From the NCBI GenBank assembly GCA_002737725.1, contig NSIP01000001.1, forward strand, positions 62,001 to 126,000: DNA of 64,000 bases, given 5' to 3'. The translations under genes were made by a program, and so were the position numbers. Shown piece after piece: positions 1 to 10,136 of this stretch. Position 1 is the first letter of the stretch. Every line of letters starts with the position of its first letter. Source of the stretch: Rhodospirillaceae bacterium (lineage in GTDB: Bacteria > Pseudomonadota > Alphaproteobacteria > Rhodospirillales > Rhodospirillaceae). Below the pieces are notes generated by a model. The model made no database searches and was not told where the DNA came from. It worked only from the letters and a program-made list of their open reading frames with translations.

Positions 1-1
1 T

Positions 2-160
2 GTAGACGCCGCCACCGCTGAGTTGCAATCGCACGGTCTGAAGCTACACCCCGACACCGCGCAGGCTTTGCGCGGGGGCAACGGGGGGGCGTGGGGCCGC
101 TGGATACCGTGGCTGGCGATTGGCGCGCTGGTGATTGCCCTGCTTGTCGAGCGGAATTAG
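2..160 (+). CDS. ubiB: C-terminal end of probable UbiB kinase-like protein (partial)
   Basis: The frame is open from the window edge to a TAG at 158-160, giving 52 residues. The tail holds one hydrophobic segment (WIPWLAIGALVIALLV) followed by a short polar end, which is how ubiquinone-biosynthesis UbiB proteins finish. In alphaproteobacteria ubiB usually lies just before coaBC, as here with a 39-nt gap. The kinase-like core is outside the window, so the call rests on the tail and the neighbour. Confidence 0.45.
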   Translation, partial: VDAATAELQSHGLKLHPDTAQALRGGNGGAWGRWIPWLAIGALVIALLVERN

Positions 161-199
161 TTTAGTCTGAGGTTTATCTTCTGATCAGGTGTAAAGCAC

Positions 200-1411
200 G
201 TGCTGCACAACAAACGTATTCTTCTCATCGTCGCGGGCGGGATTGCCGCCGTAAAAGTGCCCGACCTGATCAGGCGCTTGCGTGAACGCGGGGCCAGTGT
301 GCGATGCATCCTCACCAAGGGCGGCGCGCAGTTTGTGACGCCACTCTCGCTGGCAGCCCTTTCAGGTCAGCACGTTTATCAGGATTTATTCTCGCTGACC
401 GATGAAAGCGAGATGGGCCATATTCGACTGTCGCGCGAAGCCGATATTATTTTAGTGGCCCCGGCCACCGCCGACATGATAGCCAAGATGTCTCATGGCA
501 TCGCCGACGATTTGGCGACCACTGCATTGTTGGCCACCGACAAGCCGGTGATGATTGCGCCGTCGATGAATGTGATGATGTGGACACACCCTGCGGTGCA
601 AGTAAATTTGGAAACACTCAAAGCCCGCGGCGTGAGTGTTTTTGGGCCCGGCGCGGGGGACTTGGCCTGTGGCGAAGTGGGCGACGGGCGTATGGCTGAA
701 GTGATGGATCTGGTCTCAGCGTTGGGAAGACACTTTCAAAAGCAACGTGGCGATGGTGCCTTGGCGCGCTTTCGCATTGTTGTGACCAGTGGGCCGACCA
801 TTGAGCCCATTGATCCGGTGCGTTACATCGCCAATCGGTCGTCGGGCAAACAAGGCCATGCCATCGCCGCTGCATTGGCCGACATGGGCGCGCAAGTGAC
901 ACTGGTTTCTGGCCCCACGCAAGAAGCCGATCCGGATGGAATCACGGTGGTGAAAGTTGAAACAGCCGCGCAGATGTTAAAAGCGGTGCGCGCCGCATTG
1001 CCTTGTGACATCGCGGTATGTGCTGCCGCCGTGGCCGATTGGCATGTGGCCGATGTCAGCAAGATTAAGCTGAAAAAAAGCACAGCGCCGCCACGCATTA
1101 ACTTAGCGCCAAATCCTGATATTTTGGCAACGTTGGCCCAGCCAGGCAAACAACGCCCTAGCCTCGTGATTGGCTTTGCGGCTGAAACCAGCGATGTGAT
1201 TGAAAAAGCCAAAATCAAACGCGCCGAGAAAAACTGCGATTGGATTGTTGCCAATGACGTCTCGCCGGGCTCGGGCACCTTCGGCAGCGAGAACAACACT
1301 GTTCATGTGATTACGGCTGAGGGTGTGCAAAATTGGCCGACCATGACAAAGCGCGAGGTCGCCGAAAAACTGGCTGATCTCGTGGCCACCTTCGCTGCCA
1401 AAAAACTCTAG
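200..1411 (+). CDS. coaBC: Bifunctional phosphopantothenoylcysteine decarboxylase / phosphopantothenate-cysteine ligase
   Basis: Makes 4'-phosphopantetheine for coenzyme A in two steps: CTP-dependent ligation of cysteine to phosphopantothenate, then FMN-dependent decarboxylation. The N-terminal flavoprotein half (about 1-185) has the active-site His74 in GHIRLS, the PSMN motif (family usually PAMN) and the catalytic Cys157 in [11 protein letters not shown]. The CoaB half starts near residue 193 with [23 protein letters not shown] and a KIKLKK stretch near 288. At 403 aa it is full length. The start is GTG at 200. It is followed 16 nt later by dut, an order common in alphaproteobacteria. Confidence 0.96.
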   Translation: MLHNKRILLIVAGGIAAVKVPDLIRRLRERGASVRCILTKGGAQFVTPLSLAALSGQHVYQDLFSLTDESEMGHIRLSREADIILVAPATADMIAKMSHGIADDLATTALLATDKPVMIAPSMNVMMWTHPAVQVNLETLKARGVSVFGPGAGDLACGEVGDGRMAEVMDLVSALGRHFQKQRGDGALARFRIVVTSGPTIEPIDPVRYIANRSSGKQGHAIAAALADMGAQVTLVSGPTQEADPDGITVVKVETAAQMLKAVRAALPCDIAVCAAAVADWHVADVSKIKLKKSTAPPRINLAPNPDILATLAQPGKQRPSLVIGFAAETSDVIEKAKIKRAEKNCDWIVANDVSPGSGTFGSENNTVHVITAEGVQNWPTMTKREVAEKLADLVATFAAKKL

Positions 1412-1427
1412 AGAACCACCAGGCCCC

Positions 1428-1886
1428 ATGACTCAAGCATTGACCGTTGCCATTCAACGCCTGCCCGGCGCAGAGGATTTACCGCTGCCCAAGTACGCCA
1501 CGGCGCAAGCTGCTGGGATGGATTTGTGCGCGGCTGTGAAAACAGACGTGGTATTAGCCCCTGGTGCCCGTGCAATTATTCCAACGGGCTACGCGATCGC
1601 CTTGCCTGTGGGAACAGAAGCCCAAGTAAGGCCACGGTCGGGGTTGGCTGCGAAAAATGGCATCACCGTCCTGAATTCGCCGGGCACGATTGATGCCGAC
1701 TATCGCGGCGAAGTGGGCGTGATTCTCATAAACCATGGCACCGAGCCCTACACGATCACACGCGGACTACGCATCGCGCAGATGGTGATTGCGACATACG
1801 CCACCGTAACCTGGAGCAAAACCGCGACATTGCCTGAAACCGCGCGCGGTGCAGGCGGCTTTGGATCGACGGGACAAAAAAGTTAG
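1428..1886 (+). CDS. dut: Deoxyuridine 5'-triphosphate nucleotidohydrolase (dUTPase)
   Basis: Hydrolyses dUTP to dUMP and pyrophosphate, keeping uracil out of DNA and feeding dTMP synthesis. All five trimeric dUTPase motifs are visible in 152 aa: [37 protein letters not shown] and the flexible C-terminal [10 protein letters not shown] that closes over the nucleotide. ATG start. It lies 16 nt after coaBC and is probably cotranscribed. Confidence 0.97.
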   Translation: MTQALTVAIQRLPGAEDLPLPKYATAQAAGMDLCAAVKTDVVLAPGARAIIPTGYAIALPVGTEAQVRPRSGLAAKNGITVLNSPGTIDADYRGEVGVILINHGTEPYTITRGLRIAQMVIATYATVTWSKTATLPETARGAGGFGSTGQKS

Positions 1887-1912
1887 CGCACAACATACCG
1901 ATAAGGACACAT

Positions 1913-2003
1913 CCCCCTCACCCAGCTTCGGGTAAGCTCGGCCTACGCCTCGCTAACCCTGTGCATCCCTCTCCACCCGCCATGGGGGGTCGGGGTGAGG
2001 GGG
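1913..2003. repeat. REP-like palindromic intergenic element
   Basis: An 11-bp perfect inverted repeat (CCCCCTCACCC at 1913-1923 and GGGTGAGGGGG at 1993-2003) encloses a GC-rich core that contains a smaller AGCTT/AAGCT hairpin near 1924-1938. It fills the dut-moeB gap and codes for nothing visible. Such compound palindromes are common extragenic repeats in alphaproteobacteria. Only one copy of this type was found in the window. Confidence 0.5.
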
Positions 2004-2028
2004 CCAGAACGCAAACAGCTGGGCCCAC

Positions 2029-2808
2029 ATGGATTTCACCGAAAACCAGATTCAACGCTACGCCCGCCACATCCTGCTGCCGGAAGTTGGTGGCGTGGGC
2101 CAAGAAAAATTACTGAAAGCGCGCGTGCTGGTGGTGGGTGCGGGTGGCCTTGGCTCGCCGTTAATTTTGTATCTCGCTGCAGCCGGCGTGGGCACCATTG
2201 GGGTGATTGATCACGACAGCGTGGATCTCTCCAATTTGCAGCGCCAAATCCTGCATACGACAGCACGCATTGGATTGCCGAAAGTTTACAGCGCCCAAGC
2301 GGGGGTCGCGGCTATCAACCCCGATGTGAAGCTGATCGCGCACAAAGAGAGATTGAGCGTTCACAACATCGAGTCGCTCTTAGCCAGTTACGACATCGTG
2401 GCCGATGGCTCGGACAACTTCGCTACGCGGTTTTTGGTGAATGATGCCTGCTTCTTCGCCAAAAAAACTCTGGTCAGCGCTGCGGTGCTGCGTTTCGATG
2501 GCCAGCTTGCGACCTACAAATCGCACGTGCGCGGACCCTGTTACCGCTGCCTGTACCCCGAAGAGCCCGCTGCGGGGCAAATTCCCACCTGTGCCGAAGC
2601 CGGGATTTTGGGAGCTGTGGCAGGTGTGATGGGCACGCTGCAAGCCACCGAAGTGTTAAAAGAAATTTTGGGTATTGGCGAAAGTATGGCCGGACGCTTA
2701 ATGATTTACGACGCCCTGAGCACTTCAACCCGCGTGGTGAAGGTCAACCGCGACCACGCCTGCGCGCTGTGTGGCGACGCGCCGACGATTAAAGATTTGT
2801 CGAAATAA
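2029..2808 (+). CDS. moeB: MoeB/ThiF/HesA-family adenylyltransferase
   Basis: An E1-like enzyme that adenylates the C-terminal Gly-Gly of a small sulfur-carrier protein (MoaD or ThiS) for molybdopterin or thiamine synthesis. The 259-aa protein has the nucleotide loop GAGGLGSP at 37-44, the SNLQRQ arginine-finger region, two zinc CxxC pairs (CYRC and CALC) and the conserved PTCAEAGILG segment with the candidate catalytic Cys. No rhodanese domain follows, so it is the short MoeB/ThiF form. Sequence alone does not settle whether MoaD or ThiS is the partner; a MOSC protein elsewhere in the window suggests that molybdenum cofactor is used. Confidence 0.9.
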   Translation: MDFTENQIQRYARHILLPEVGGVGQEKLLKARVLVVGAGGLGSPLILYLAAAGVGTIGVIDHDSVDLSNLQRQILHTTARIGLPKVYSAQAGVAAINPDVKLIAHKERLSVHNIESLLASYDIVADGSDNFATRFLVNDACFFAKKTLVSAAVLRFDGQLATYKSHVRGPCYRCLYPEEPAAGQIPTCAEAGILGAVAGVMGTLQATEVLKEILGIGESMAGRLMIYDALSTSTRVVKVNRDHACALCGDAPTIKDLSK

Positions 2809-2817
2809 ACTCAACAC

Positions 2818-2904
2818 GTCACCCTCGGCCCGACGCGAGGGTCCAGGGCAATAGTCACGATTGGGGATTAAACCCTGGATACCCCGGTCAAGCCGGAGGA
2901 TGAC
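2818..2904. repeat. Compound palindromic intergenic element (GTCACCC...GGATGAC type)
   Basis: The convergent moeB/pal gap is filled by nested inverted repeats: ACCCTCG (2821-2827) with CGAGGGT (2836-2842), CCAGGG (2843-2848) with CCCTGG (2873-2878), and CCGG/CCGG around 2884-2896. The outer ends GTCACCC and GGATGAC are near-complementary. The GGATACCCCGGTCAAGCCGG core resembles a widespread alphaproteobacterial repeat. It could also fold as a transcription barrier between the convergent genes. Confidence 0.5.
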
Positions 2905-2918
2905 AAAAAAAGAAAAGT

Positions 2919-3480
2919 TTATTTCTCGAATACCACATCGACGCGGCGATTTTTTTGTTCTTTGACGCCATCGCCAGATTTCACCGTTGGGCGTTCTTCG
3001 CCATAAGCCTCAATGCGCATCTTGTTTTGAGACACGCCTTCTTTGGTCAGCGCGTTGGCCACGGTCTCGGCGCGTTTTTGCGACAAGACTATATTGCTAT
3101 CGCCAACGCCAGACGTATCGGTATGACCTACTACCATGACGGTGGATGGATTATATTTTTTATAAGCCGCGCCAATATCGGTGACGGTCTTGCGGGCTTC
3201 AGGCGTGAGGGCAGAGCTGTTGAATGTGCTTTTGCAGGCTTCAATGTCTTTGGGTTGGAAATTTTCTTCTTGTTGTTCCATCCAGCAATCAACGGCCGTC
3301 TGCGCTAGCGAGGCTTGGGCTGGTAAGGCCTTGCGATTGTCGTCGGTCAGCACCGCCATCAAACGTGTGCGCGCTTCGGTGATGTCGCGCACCGCAGGCT
3401 GAGGAAGGCGGCCCCTTTGTTCGGCATGGCGCGAACGGCATCGACATCACCCGACCCGGCGCAGGCACTGAGCAGACCCG
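2919..3480 (-). pseudogene. OmpA/Pal-type peptidoglycan-binding lipoprotein gene, frameshifted
   Basis: The C-terminal 157 codons (3392 down to 2919) encode an OmpA-like domain with the peptidoglycan-contact segment VVGHTDTSG and the basic NRRVDVVFEK end. The N-terminal part lies in another frame: TPAGLLSAC is a lipobox followed by AGSGDVDAVRAMPNKGAAF. That frame runs into a TAA a few codons upstream with no start codon between, and must slip near 3395-3410 to join the OmpA domain. So at least one indel separates the two halves and the signal peptide is damaged as well. An intact version would be an outer-membrane lipoprotein tethering the envelope to peptidoglycan. Decay and sequence error are both possible. 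Confidence 0.65.
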
Positions 3481-3646
3481 CCGGTGTGGACTGTTAGTTT
3501 TATCGTTCGGCCCTGAATAGAGACAAGAAGCGATGCCAGCCAAGGACTTAGGCCGCTTTTGAACCCAACCCCTGGTCAATATGGCATCAGGCTTTATGGC
3601 CTTCGCGTTTGTCACAAAGGGGGGTTTGAGCGTATAGGACCCCATT

Positions 3647-4825
3647 ATGAGACCCAAAGACGCCCCCCACGCCCCCACCGACACCCGCACCGCGCTGGTA
3701 GGGTTAAGCCGTGGCGAATTGGCCGCGGAGCTGGCCAGCTTGGGCGAGAAGGCCTTTCGCACCAAACAGGTCTGGCATTGGCTGTATCACCGGGGGGCCA
3801 AAACTTTTTCCGAGATGACTGACCTGGGCAAAGAGCTGCGCGCCAAGCTTGATGAACGCTACATTGTGGGTCGCCCGACGGTCGCGCGCGAGCAAACGTC
3901 CACCGACCGCACCCGCAAATGGCTGATGGCGTTTGGTGACGGCCAAAAGGCCGAGACGGTGTTCATCCCCGAGGACGATCGCGGCGCAGTGTGTATTTCA
4001 AGCCAAGTGGGCTGCACGCTGACATGCCGGTTTTGCAACACCGGCACTCAGCGCTTGGTGCGCAATCTGACGGCGGCGGAAATTTTGGGCCAGTTCATGA
4101 TTGCGCGTGACAGCTACGGCGAATGGCCCACGCCTACCGATGAGCGGCGCATGCTCTCGAACATTGTGATGATGGGCATGGGCGAGCCGCTGTACAATTT
4201 TGATAACGTCGCCAAAGCCTTGAAGATCGTCATGGCCGATGACGGCATCGCATTGGGAAAACGCCGCATCACGTTGTCCACATCAGGCGTGGTGCCCGAA
4301 ATTCGCCGCTGCGGCGCGGAGTTGGGCGTCAACTTGGCCATCTCGCTACATGCGCCCGACGACGATACGCGCACAGCCATTATGCCGATCAACAAAAAAT
4401 ATCCGCTGAAAGAATTGATTGCCGCATGCCGCGATTACCCAGGCCTTCAGAATTCGCGACGCATTACGTTTGAATATGTGATGCTCAAAGGCATCAACGA
4501 CTCAATGAGCCACGCGCGCGCGTTGACAAAACTGGTGGCCGGTATTCCAGCCAAGTTCAATCTGATCCCCTTCAATCCCTGGCCGGGATCTTTATACGAA
4601 TGTTCCGACGCCGAGACCGTCAGTGATTTTTCAGAAACGCTATATAAGGCGGGCTATACCGCCACCATCCGCACCCCGCGCGGGCGCGATATTTTAGCCG
4701 CCTGTGGGCAACTGCGCACCGATAGCGAGCGTTTGTCGGCCAAAGAAATGCGCGAACGCGAAACCGAAGAACGCAAACTCGCGCAAGCGGCGTGGGATGA
4801 AAAAGAAGCCGCTTTAAAGGCGTAA
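3647..4825 (+). CDS. rlmN: Dual-specificity RNA methyltransferase RlmN
   Basis: A radical-SAM enzyme that methylates C2 of A2503 in 23S rRNA and A37 in some tRNAs. The 392-aa protein has the [4Fe-4S] motif CTLTCRFC with Cys at 123, 127 and 130, [13 protein letters not shown] and STSGVVPEI. The C-terminal AACGQLR contains the conserved cysteine that carries the methyl intermediate. The N-terminal accessory domain ([16 protein letters not shown]) is complete. ATG at 3647. A charged extension after residue 365 is unremarkable. Confidence 0.97.
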   Translation: MRPKDAPHAPTDTRTALVGLSRGELAAELASLGEKAFRTKQVWHWLYHRGAKTFSEMTDLGKELRAKLDERYIVGRPTVAREQTSTDRTRKWLMAFGDGQKAETVFIPEDDRGAVCISSQVGCTLTCRFCNTGTQRLVRNLTAAEILGQFMIARDSYGEWPTPTDERRMLSNIVMMGMGEPLYNFDNVAKALKIVMADDGIALGKRRITLSTSGVVPEIRRCGAELGVNLAISLHAPDDDTRTAIMPINKKYPLKELIAACRDYPGLQNSRRITFEYVMLKGINDSMSHARALTKLVAGIPAKFNLIPFNPWPGSLYECSDAETVSDFSETLYKAGYTATIRTPRGRDILAACGQLRTDSERLSAKEMRERETEERKLAQAAWDEKEAALKA

Positions 4826-4844
4826 ATTCTTCATCGACATGCCC

Positions 4845-4872
4845 TTGCACCGCGCACCTTGCTCCGTATACT
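4845..4872 (+). promoter_or_regulatory. Probable sigma-70 promoter for argG
   Basis: TTGCAC (4845-4850), a 16-bp spacer and TATACT (4867-4872) lie about 45 bp before the argG start, in the gap after rlmN. Both hexamers are close to consensus. No operator was recognised. Confidence 0.5.
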
Positions 4873-4915
4873 GCGCCCGATTTTCAACCCCTCCCTCCAC
4901 GTTTGACGCGAGTTC

Positions 4916-6145
4916 ATGACCATGGCCACTGCCGCCAAAAAAGCCCCCAAGAAAGTCGTGCTGGCCTATTCCGGTGGCCTGGATACATCGATCATTCTGC
5001 GTTGGCTGCAGGTGGAAAAAGGCTGCGAAGTCGTGACCTTCACCGCCGACTTGGGCCAAGGCGAAGAGTTGGAGCCGGCGCGTAAAAAAGCCGAGCTGAT
5101 GGGGATTAAACAAATCTACATCGAAGATTTGAAAGAAGAATTCATTCGCGATTTCGTGTTTCCGATGTTTCGGGCCAACGCGTTGTATGAGGGCGTTTAT
5201 TTGCTGGGCACATCAATCGCGCGCCCGCTGATTGCAAAACGTTTGGTCGAGATCGCCAACGAAACCGGAGCAGACGCCATTTCCCATGGCGCCACGGGCA
5301 AAGGCAACGATCAGGTGCGCTTTGAGCTGACCGCCTATGCCTTGAAACCGGAAGTGAAAATCATCGCGCCGTGGCGCGAGTGGGACATGACCTCGCGCAC
5401 ACAAATGATCGAGTACGCCGAGAAACATCAAATTCCGATCCCGCGCGATAAGCGCGGCGAAGCGCCCTATTCAATGGATGCGAACCTTTTGCACATTTCC
5501 TACGAAGGCAAAGCGCTGGAAGACCCCTGGGTCGAGGCCAGCGAAGAGATGTTCCGCTTGACCGTGTCGCCGCAAAAAGCCCCCGACACGCCCGAGTATG
5601 TTGAAATCGAATTCGCCCAAGGCGACGCGATGGCTGTGAATGGTGTGAAGTTGTCACCGGCGAAGTTGCTGGCGAAGCTCAATGAGTTGGGCGGCAAGCA
5701 TGGCGTGGGCCGTTTGGATTTGGTGGAAAACCGTTACGTCGGCATGAAGAGCCGTGGCGTTTACGAAACACCAGGCGGCACAATTTTGCATGCGGCACAC
5801 CGGGGCATCGAGTCGATCACGCTCGACCGCGAAGCCATGCACCTGAAAGACGAGCTGATGCCGCGTTACGCCAAGATGGTGTACACTGGCTATTGGTTCG
5901 CGCCCGAGCGTGAAATGTTGCAAGCGGCTATCGACCAAACCCAAGCACGCGTCAACGGCGTGGTCCGCATTAAGCTGTTCAAGGGCGTGGCGGCAGTAGT
6001 GGGTCGTAAGTCGCCCAATTCGCTGTACCGCTTGGACTACGTGACCTTCGAAGAAGACTCGGTCTACGACCAACACGATGCCGAAGGGTTCATCAAACTC
6101 AATGCGCTGCGCCTGCGCCTGGGCAAAATGGCACAAGGCAAGTAA
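4916..6145 (+). CDS. argG: Argininosuccinate synthase
   Basis: Joins citrulline and aspartate with ATP to form argininosuccinate, the penultimate step of arginine synthesis. The 409-aa protein opens with the N-type ATP pyrophosphatase loop AYSGGLDTS at 17-25. It contains the [17 protein letters not shown] and [15 protein letters not shown] blocks typical of the family. Two in-frame ATG codons (4916 and 4922) could start it. It is preceded by its own probable promoter and followed 6 nt later by a HAD phosphatase gene. Confidence 0.98.
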   Translation: MTMATAAKKAPKKVVLAYSGGLDTSIILRWLQVEKGCEVVTFTADLGQGEELEPARKKAELMGIKQIYIEDLKEEFIRDFVFPMFRANALYEGVYLLGTSIARPLIAKRLVEIANETGADAISHGATGKGNDQVRFELTAYALKPEVKIIAPWREWDMTSRTQMIEYAEKHQIPIPRDKRGEAPYSMDANLLHISYEGKALEDPWVEASEEMFRLTVSPQKAPDTPEYVEIEFAQGDAMAVNGVKLSPAKLLAKLNELGGKHGVGRLDLVENRYVGMKSRGVYETPGGTILHAAHRGIESITLDREAMHLKDELMPRYAKMVYTGYWFAPEREMLQAAIDQTQARVNGVVRIKLFKGVAAVVGRKSPNSLYRLDYVTFEEDSVYDQHDAEGFIKLNALRLRLGKMAQGK

Positions 6146-6151
6146 CGGCCT

Positions 6152-6823
6152 ATGACGCGCGCTATCATTTTTGATTGTGATGGCGTGCTGGTAAACAGCG
6201 AAGAGATTTATCGAAAGATCGAATTCGGTTGTCTGACCGAGATTGGATTGGTTTTCGATCCGCATGATTATGCCGATCGGTTCTTAGGCTTGACGCTGGA
6301 GGCTTATCTCGCAGGCCTGAATGATGATCACGTTAGTCAGTTCCAGCGCCCTTTGCCCGATGGCTTTTTGGACCGCATGCTGGCGCTGACCGCTGCGGAG
6401 CTTGAGACGTCGTTGCTGGCCCACGACGGCGTCTATGACGCCATCGTCGCAGTTGCAGGACCAAAGGCTGTGGCGTCGTCATCAAGTCATGATCGCCTGG
6501 TCAAAAAACTCAAGCACGTCGGTTTGTTCGACATCTTTGGGCCGCATGTGTACTCGGCTGAGGCCGTGAAACATGGAAAACCCGCGCCAGATTTGTTCTT
6601 GCATACCGCTGACAAGTTGGAGGTTTGTGCATCAGCGTGCATTGCGGTCGAAGACAGCGTGAACGGCGTCAAAGCTGCGGTTGGTGCCAACATGACCGTG
6701 ATCGGATACGTGGGGGGCCGACATTGTACCCCGCGCCAGGCCGAGAAATTACGCGCGGCAGGGGCTGTAAAGGTGATCGATCACATGAACGATTTGCTGC
6801 AGGCCATGACTGAAATCGGCTAG
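6152..6823 (+). CDS. HAD-superfamily phosphatase (beta-phosphoglucomutase-like subfamily)
   Basis: The 223-aa protein has the HAD motif I FDCDGVLVNSE with the nucleophile Asp8 and Asp10, a helical cap, motif II Ser in ASSSSHDR, motif III Lys in KHGKPAPD and motif IV acidic residues in CIAVEDSVNG. These are those of the phosphoglycolate phosphatase and beta-phosphoglucomutase group. The substrate cannot be read from the sequence. It follows argG by 6 nt and is probably on the same transcript. Confidence 0.85.
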   Translation: MTRAIIFDCDGVLVNSEEIYRKIEFGCLTEIGLVFDPHDYADRFLGLTLEAYLAGLNDDHVSQFQRPLPDGFLDRMLALTAAELETSLLAHDGVYDAIVAVAGPKAVASSSSHDRLVKKLKHVGLFDIFGPHVYSAEAVKHGKPAPDLFLHTADKLEVCASACIAVEDSVNGVKAAVGANMTVIGYVGGRHCTPRQAEKLRAAGAVKVIDHMNDLLQAMTEIG

Positions 6824-6861
6824 CATTGGCTGACCTCATCATTTCATGTTTTGGGCGGGCC

Positions 6862-7629
6862 ATGACCGATTATATCCAGACTGAACGCGACGGCGCCGTG
6901 CTGACCATCCGGCTTAATCGCGCCGACAAAAAAAACGCCATTACGGCCGCAATGTATTCGGCCATGGCAGCAGCATTGCGTTCGGCAGACATCGATTCAT
7001 CGGCGAAGGTAGCCATCCTGACCGGCTCGGGCGATTCGTTTACCGCAGGCAACGATCTGAAAGATTTTGCCGAGAACCCACCGACGGACCCATCGGCGCC
7101 TGTGTTTCAATTCATGGATGCCATGGCGAGCTTTACCAAGCCCATCGTCGCAGGCGTGAATGGCGTGGCGGTGGGCATTGGCACGACATTATTATTGCAT
7201 TGCGATTGGGTGATCGCCGTCCCTAGCGCAAAGTTTGCGTTGCCGTTCGTCAATTTCGCGCTGGTCCCAGAATACGCTTCAAGCTTGCTCTTGCCGCGCT
7301 TTATTGGGGCACGCAAAGCGCAGGAATTATTGATGAGCGGCGAGGCTTTTGATGCCGAGAGTGCCCTGACGTGGGGCTTGATCGGAGCGGTCGTGGCCGC
7401 CGATCAACTTGAATCAGCCATCAAAACCAAAGCAATGATGCTGGCCGCCAAGCCGCCCTCAGCGTTGCGTCACACCAAATCTTTGCTCCGTGGTGATCTA
7501 GCCCAGATCAAAGCTGTCATCGCCGCGGAGGCAAAAGTCTTTGGCGCACAACTGAAGTCTGCTGAACTGCAAGAGGCCGTCTCGGCTTTCTTCGCCAAAC
7601 GCCCCGCTGATTTTTCGAAGTTTAGTTAA
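6862..7629 (+). CDS. Enoyl-CoA hydratase/isomerase family protein
   Basis: A 255-aa crotonase-fold protein that probably hydrates or isomerises an acyl-CoA. It shows the oxyanion-hole segment [10 protein letters not shown] and the second oxyanion region [20 protein letters not shown]. The [18 protein letters not shown] block keeps the glutamate of the (N/G)LxPE motif. The ATG at 6862 fits the family N-terminus ([20 protein letters not shown]) better than the upstream TTG at 6826. It converges with folD, and the two stop codons overlap. Confidence 0.88.
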   Translation: MTDYIQTERDGAVLTIRLNRADKKNAITAAMYSAMAAALRSADIDSSAKVAILTGSGDSFTAGNDLKDFAENPPTDPSAPVFQFMDAMASFTKPIVAGVNGVAVGIGTTLLLHCDWVIAVPSAKFALPFVNFALVPEYASSLLLPRFIGARKAQELLMSGEAFDAESALTWGLIGAVVAADQLESAIKTKAMMLAAKPPSALRHTKSLLRGDLAQIKAVIAAEAKVFGAQLKSAELQEAVSAFFAKRPADFSKFS

Positions 7630-8537
7630 GCTTTCGGCAGCAGGCGCAGCGGGATGGTAACATCCTTAATGCCGTGCTGCTGACACGCAGCCTTCAGCGT
7701 GTTCACCATCAAGCAGGCAATCGTCATAGGCCCAACGCCGCCGGGAACCGGCGTGATGGCGCCCGCCACCTTTGACGCTGCAAGGTAATCCACATCGCCC
7801 ACCAGCCTGCCTTTGCCGTCGGGCGTGGGAATGCGGTTGATGCCCACATCAATCACGGTGGCACCCGGCTTGATCCAGTCGCCCTTGACCATTTCAGCCT
7901 TACCAACCGCGGCCACCAAAATGTCGGCGCTGCGACACAGAGCGGGCAAATCTTGAGTTTTGGAATGGGCCATGGTCACGGTGCAGTTTTCATTCAGCAA
8001 CAACAGCGACACAGGCTTGCCCACCAAAATGGACCGGCCCAACACCACCGCATGTTTGCCTGCGATGGCGGGCATCACATCGTTGATCAACATGATGCAG
8101 CCCATGGGCGTGCACGATACCAACGAATCTCCGCCCGCCAGCAACCGCCCCGCGCTTTCTGGGTGAAGACCATCAACGTCCTTAGCCGGAGCAATTGCGG
8201 TGATAATGGCAAATTGATCGATGTGCTTGGGCAACGGCAGCTGAACCAAAATGCCATGCACGGCAGGGTTGGCGTTGAGCTTGCGTACCAACACCAGCAA
8301 ATCGTTTTGTGACGTCGTGACGGGTAAGTCGTGCTGAAAGGAATTCATGCCCGCAGCCGTAGCGGTTTTCTGTTTGCTGCGCACATACACTTGGCTGGCG
8401 GGGTCTTCACCCACCAGCACCGTCGCCAAGCCCGGCACAATATTGTGTTTCGCCTTCAGGGCGGCGACGGAAATGGCAATGGCCGTTTTCAGACGGCTTG
8501 ATGCTTCTTTGCCATCAATGATGATTGCTGAACTCAT
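7626..8537 (-). CDS. folD: Methylenetetrahydrofolate dehydrogenase / methenyltetrahydrofolate cyclohydrolase
   Basis: Interconverts 5,10-methylene-THF and 10-formyl-THF using NADP for one-carbon supply. Family motifs are clear: YVRSKQKTA with the catalytic Lys, [30 protein letters not shown] in the nucleotide-binding half, and PGGVGPMT near the end. The ATG at 8537 ([10 protein letters not shown]) gives 303 aa; an ATG four codons further upstream is equally possible, and neither has a clear Shine-Dalgarno. It follows yggT on the same strand, an alphaproteobacterial arrangement. Confidence 0.97.
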   Translation of the reverse strand: MSSAIIIDGKEASSRLKTAIAISVAALKAKHNIVPGLATVLVGEDPASQVYVRSKQKTATAAGMNSFQHDLPVTTSQNDLLVLVRKLNANPAVHGILVQLPLPKHIDQFAIITAIAPAKDVDGLHPESAGRLLAGGDSLVSCTPMGCIMLINDVMPAIAGKHAVVLGRSILVGKPVSLLLLNENCTVTMAHSKTQDLPALCRSADILVAAVGKAEMVKGDWIKPGATVIDVGINRIPTPDGKGRLVGDVDYLAASKVAGAITPVPGGVGPMTIACLMVNTLKAACQQHGIKDVTIPLRLLPKA

Positions 8538-8580
8538 GTTGGGTTCCATTGCTGTGCACGGGCCACGAGCGGGGGGCGAG

Positions 8581-8883
8581 CTAACCCGCCATCAGCCAGG
8601 CCCGGAACACGGCTAAATACTCGCGCACCAGATACAGAGATAACAGCAATAGGATTGGCGAGAAGTCGATGCCGCCGAAAATGGGCACATAGCGACGAAT
8701 AATACGCAACAAAGGTTCGGTCATTTGATTGACCGCACTGCCGATCATGTACACGACGCGGTTTTGGGTATTGATGACATTGAATTGCACCAGCCAGCTC
8801 ATCACCACCGAGATAATGATCACCCACCAGTACATACCCAGCAGGATGTCGATCACGTTCACGATAGGGACGAGGAGCATCAT
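8581..8883 (-). CDS. YggT-family integral membrane protein
   Basis: A 100-aa protein with two hydrophobic spans, about 3-30 ([22 protein letters not shown]) and 70-95 ([17 protein letters not shown]). Between them lies the family segment [21 protein letters not shown], then [18 protein letters not shown]. YggT proteins are small inner-membrane proteins of unsettled role, linked to osmotic or K+ stress and division factors. It is the first gene of the minus-strand pair yggT-folD. The DUF167 gene often found between them is absent. Confidence 0.88.
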   Translation of the reverse strand: MMLLVPIVNVIDILLGMYWWVIIISVVMSWLVQFNVINTQNRVVYMIGSAVNQMTEPLLRIIRRYVPIFGGIDFSPILLLLSLYLVREYLAVFRAWLMAG

Positions 8884-8983
8884 ATCGATTTTCCTGCAAA
8901 TTTTTTACCAAGGCCTGTCGCATGGCCATATAGACTGTTGGCGTAACCTAATGAGCGCGCCCAGCGCGCGCAAGGGAGCGTCA

Positions 8984-10132
8984 ATGAAACTCAAGACGAT
9001 CGGGCTTATCGCCAGGGTGATGGGGCTTGGCCTCTCGTCGGCAGGAGCGGGTCCTTACAACAAAAGCGTCGTGGTGAGCGGTATTGCGGGCGCCGTGACT
9101 GGAATTTCACCCCATGGCATCACCGGTTTAAACTTCGGGCCGGACGGCATGCTTTACGCCGGAAGCGTGATTAGCCCAGGCATTACCCCATCAATGTGAA
9201 AACCGGCGCGCTCGAGGAAGTGGTGGGCGGGATGGCAGGCGAATCCGATGACGTGGCCATCAGTGCGGATGGAACGTTGGCTTGGACCGCCATTTTATCG
9301 GGCACATTGGCGCGCACGCCGCCCCAACGGGACAATTGAAACGTGGGCGGCAAACTTGCCGATGATCAACCCCGTGAACTTCACCGCCGAAGGGCGTTTG
9401 TTCACGGGTCAAATCGGTAAACCTGACACCCTGATTGAGATCGATCTGACGGGTAAAAAACCGCCGCGCACGATTGCCAGCAACATAGGCTGCATCAACG
9501 CCTTCGACGACGACGGACAGCGCGGGGATCAGGCCGGGCTCTATGTGCCCTTAGCCGACAAGGGCGCGGTGGGTCGTGTCGATTTGGCAACCGGAACTGT
9601 GTGCGTCATTGCTGACGGCTTGGGCCAGCCCGTGAGCGTGGTAGCCAACGAGCGTAGTGATATTTTTGTCGCCGACTACGGCAGCGGAGAAATTCTGAAA
9701 CTGAAGCCAGGCGCAACACCCGACAGGCACATTGTCGTTTCAGGGCTTCAGAGGCCTGTCGGCTTGGCTTTAGATAAGTCAGGGCATCTTGTTGTCAGTG
9801 AAGCCATAAGCGGAACACTCAGCCGAATTAATTTATCAAACAGAGTCAAATAGGTTCTTGTGCGTGATCTGGCCTAACCCGAGGGGTTGGCACTGTTGCC
9901 TGATGGCAAGGTCGCCGTGGCTGACGTGGGCGCGAAGCAATTGGTGGTGATCGACCCGACAACGGGCTTCCGCGTGGTGGTGGCTGAGAATTTACCCATC
10001 GACGCGGTGTTCACGCACGCACCGGCGCCCGTATACTTGCCGACAGGTGTGGTCGCCGATGAAACTGGTGCGATCTACCTGTCATGCGACGCTAATAATT
10101 CAGTTTTAAAATTCACCCCACAGGCACCGTAA
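8984..10132 (+). pseudogene. Secreted NHL/SMP-30-like beta-propeller gene, multiply broken
   Basis: The ATG at 8984 begins a signal-peptide-like segment followed by propeller sequence (FGPDGMLYAGSV). The frame is lost near 9180, continues as YPINVKTGALEEVVGG in the next frame, stops around 9340, and resumes in a third frame (NPVNFTAEGRLFTGQ) until a TAG near 9850. It then restarts as PEGLALLPDGKVAV to the TAA at 10130. At least two frameshifts plus an additional stop are needed to read it through. The protein is clearly related to the intact product of the next gene, so this is the degenerate member of a tandem duplication. Confidence 0.75.
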
Positions 10133-10136
10133 TCAC

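Noticed and set aside
618-1299. Minus-strand ORFs inside coaBC
   Set aside because: They mirror the coding sequence of a well-supported gene and resemble no protein family.
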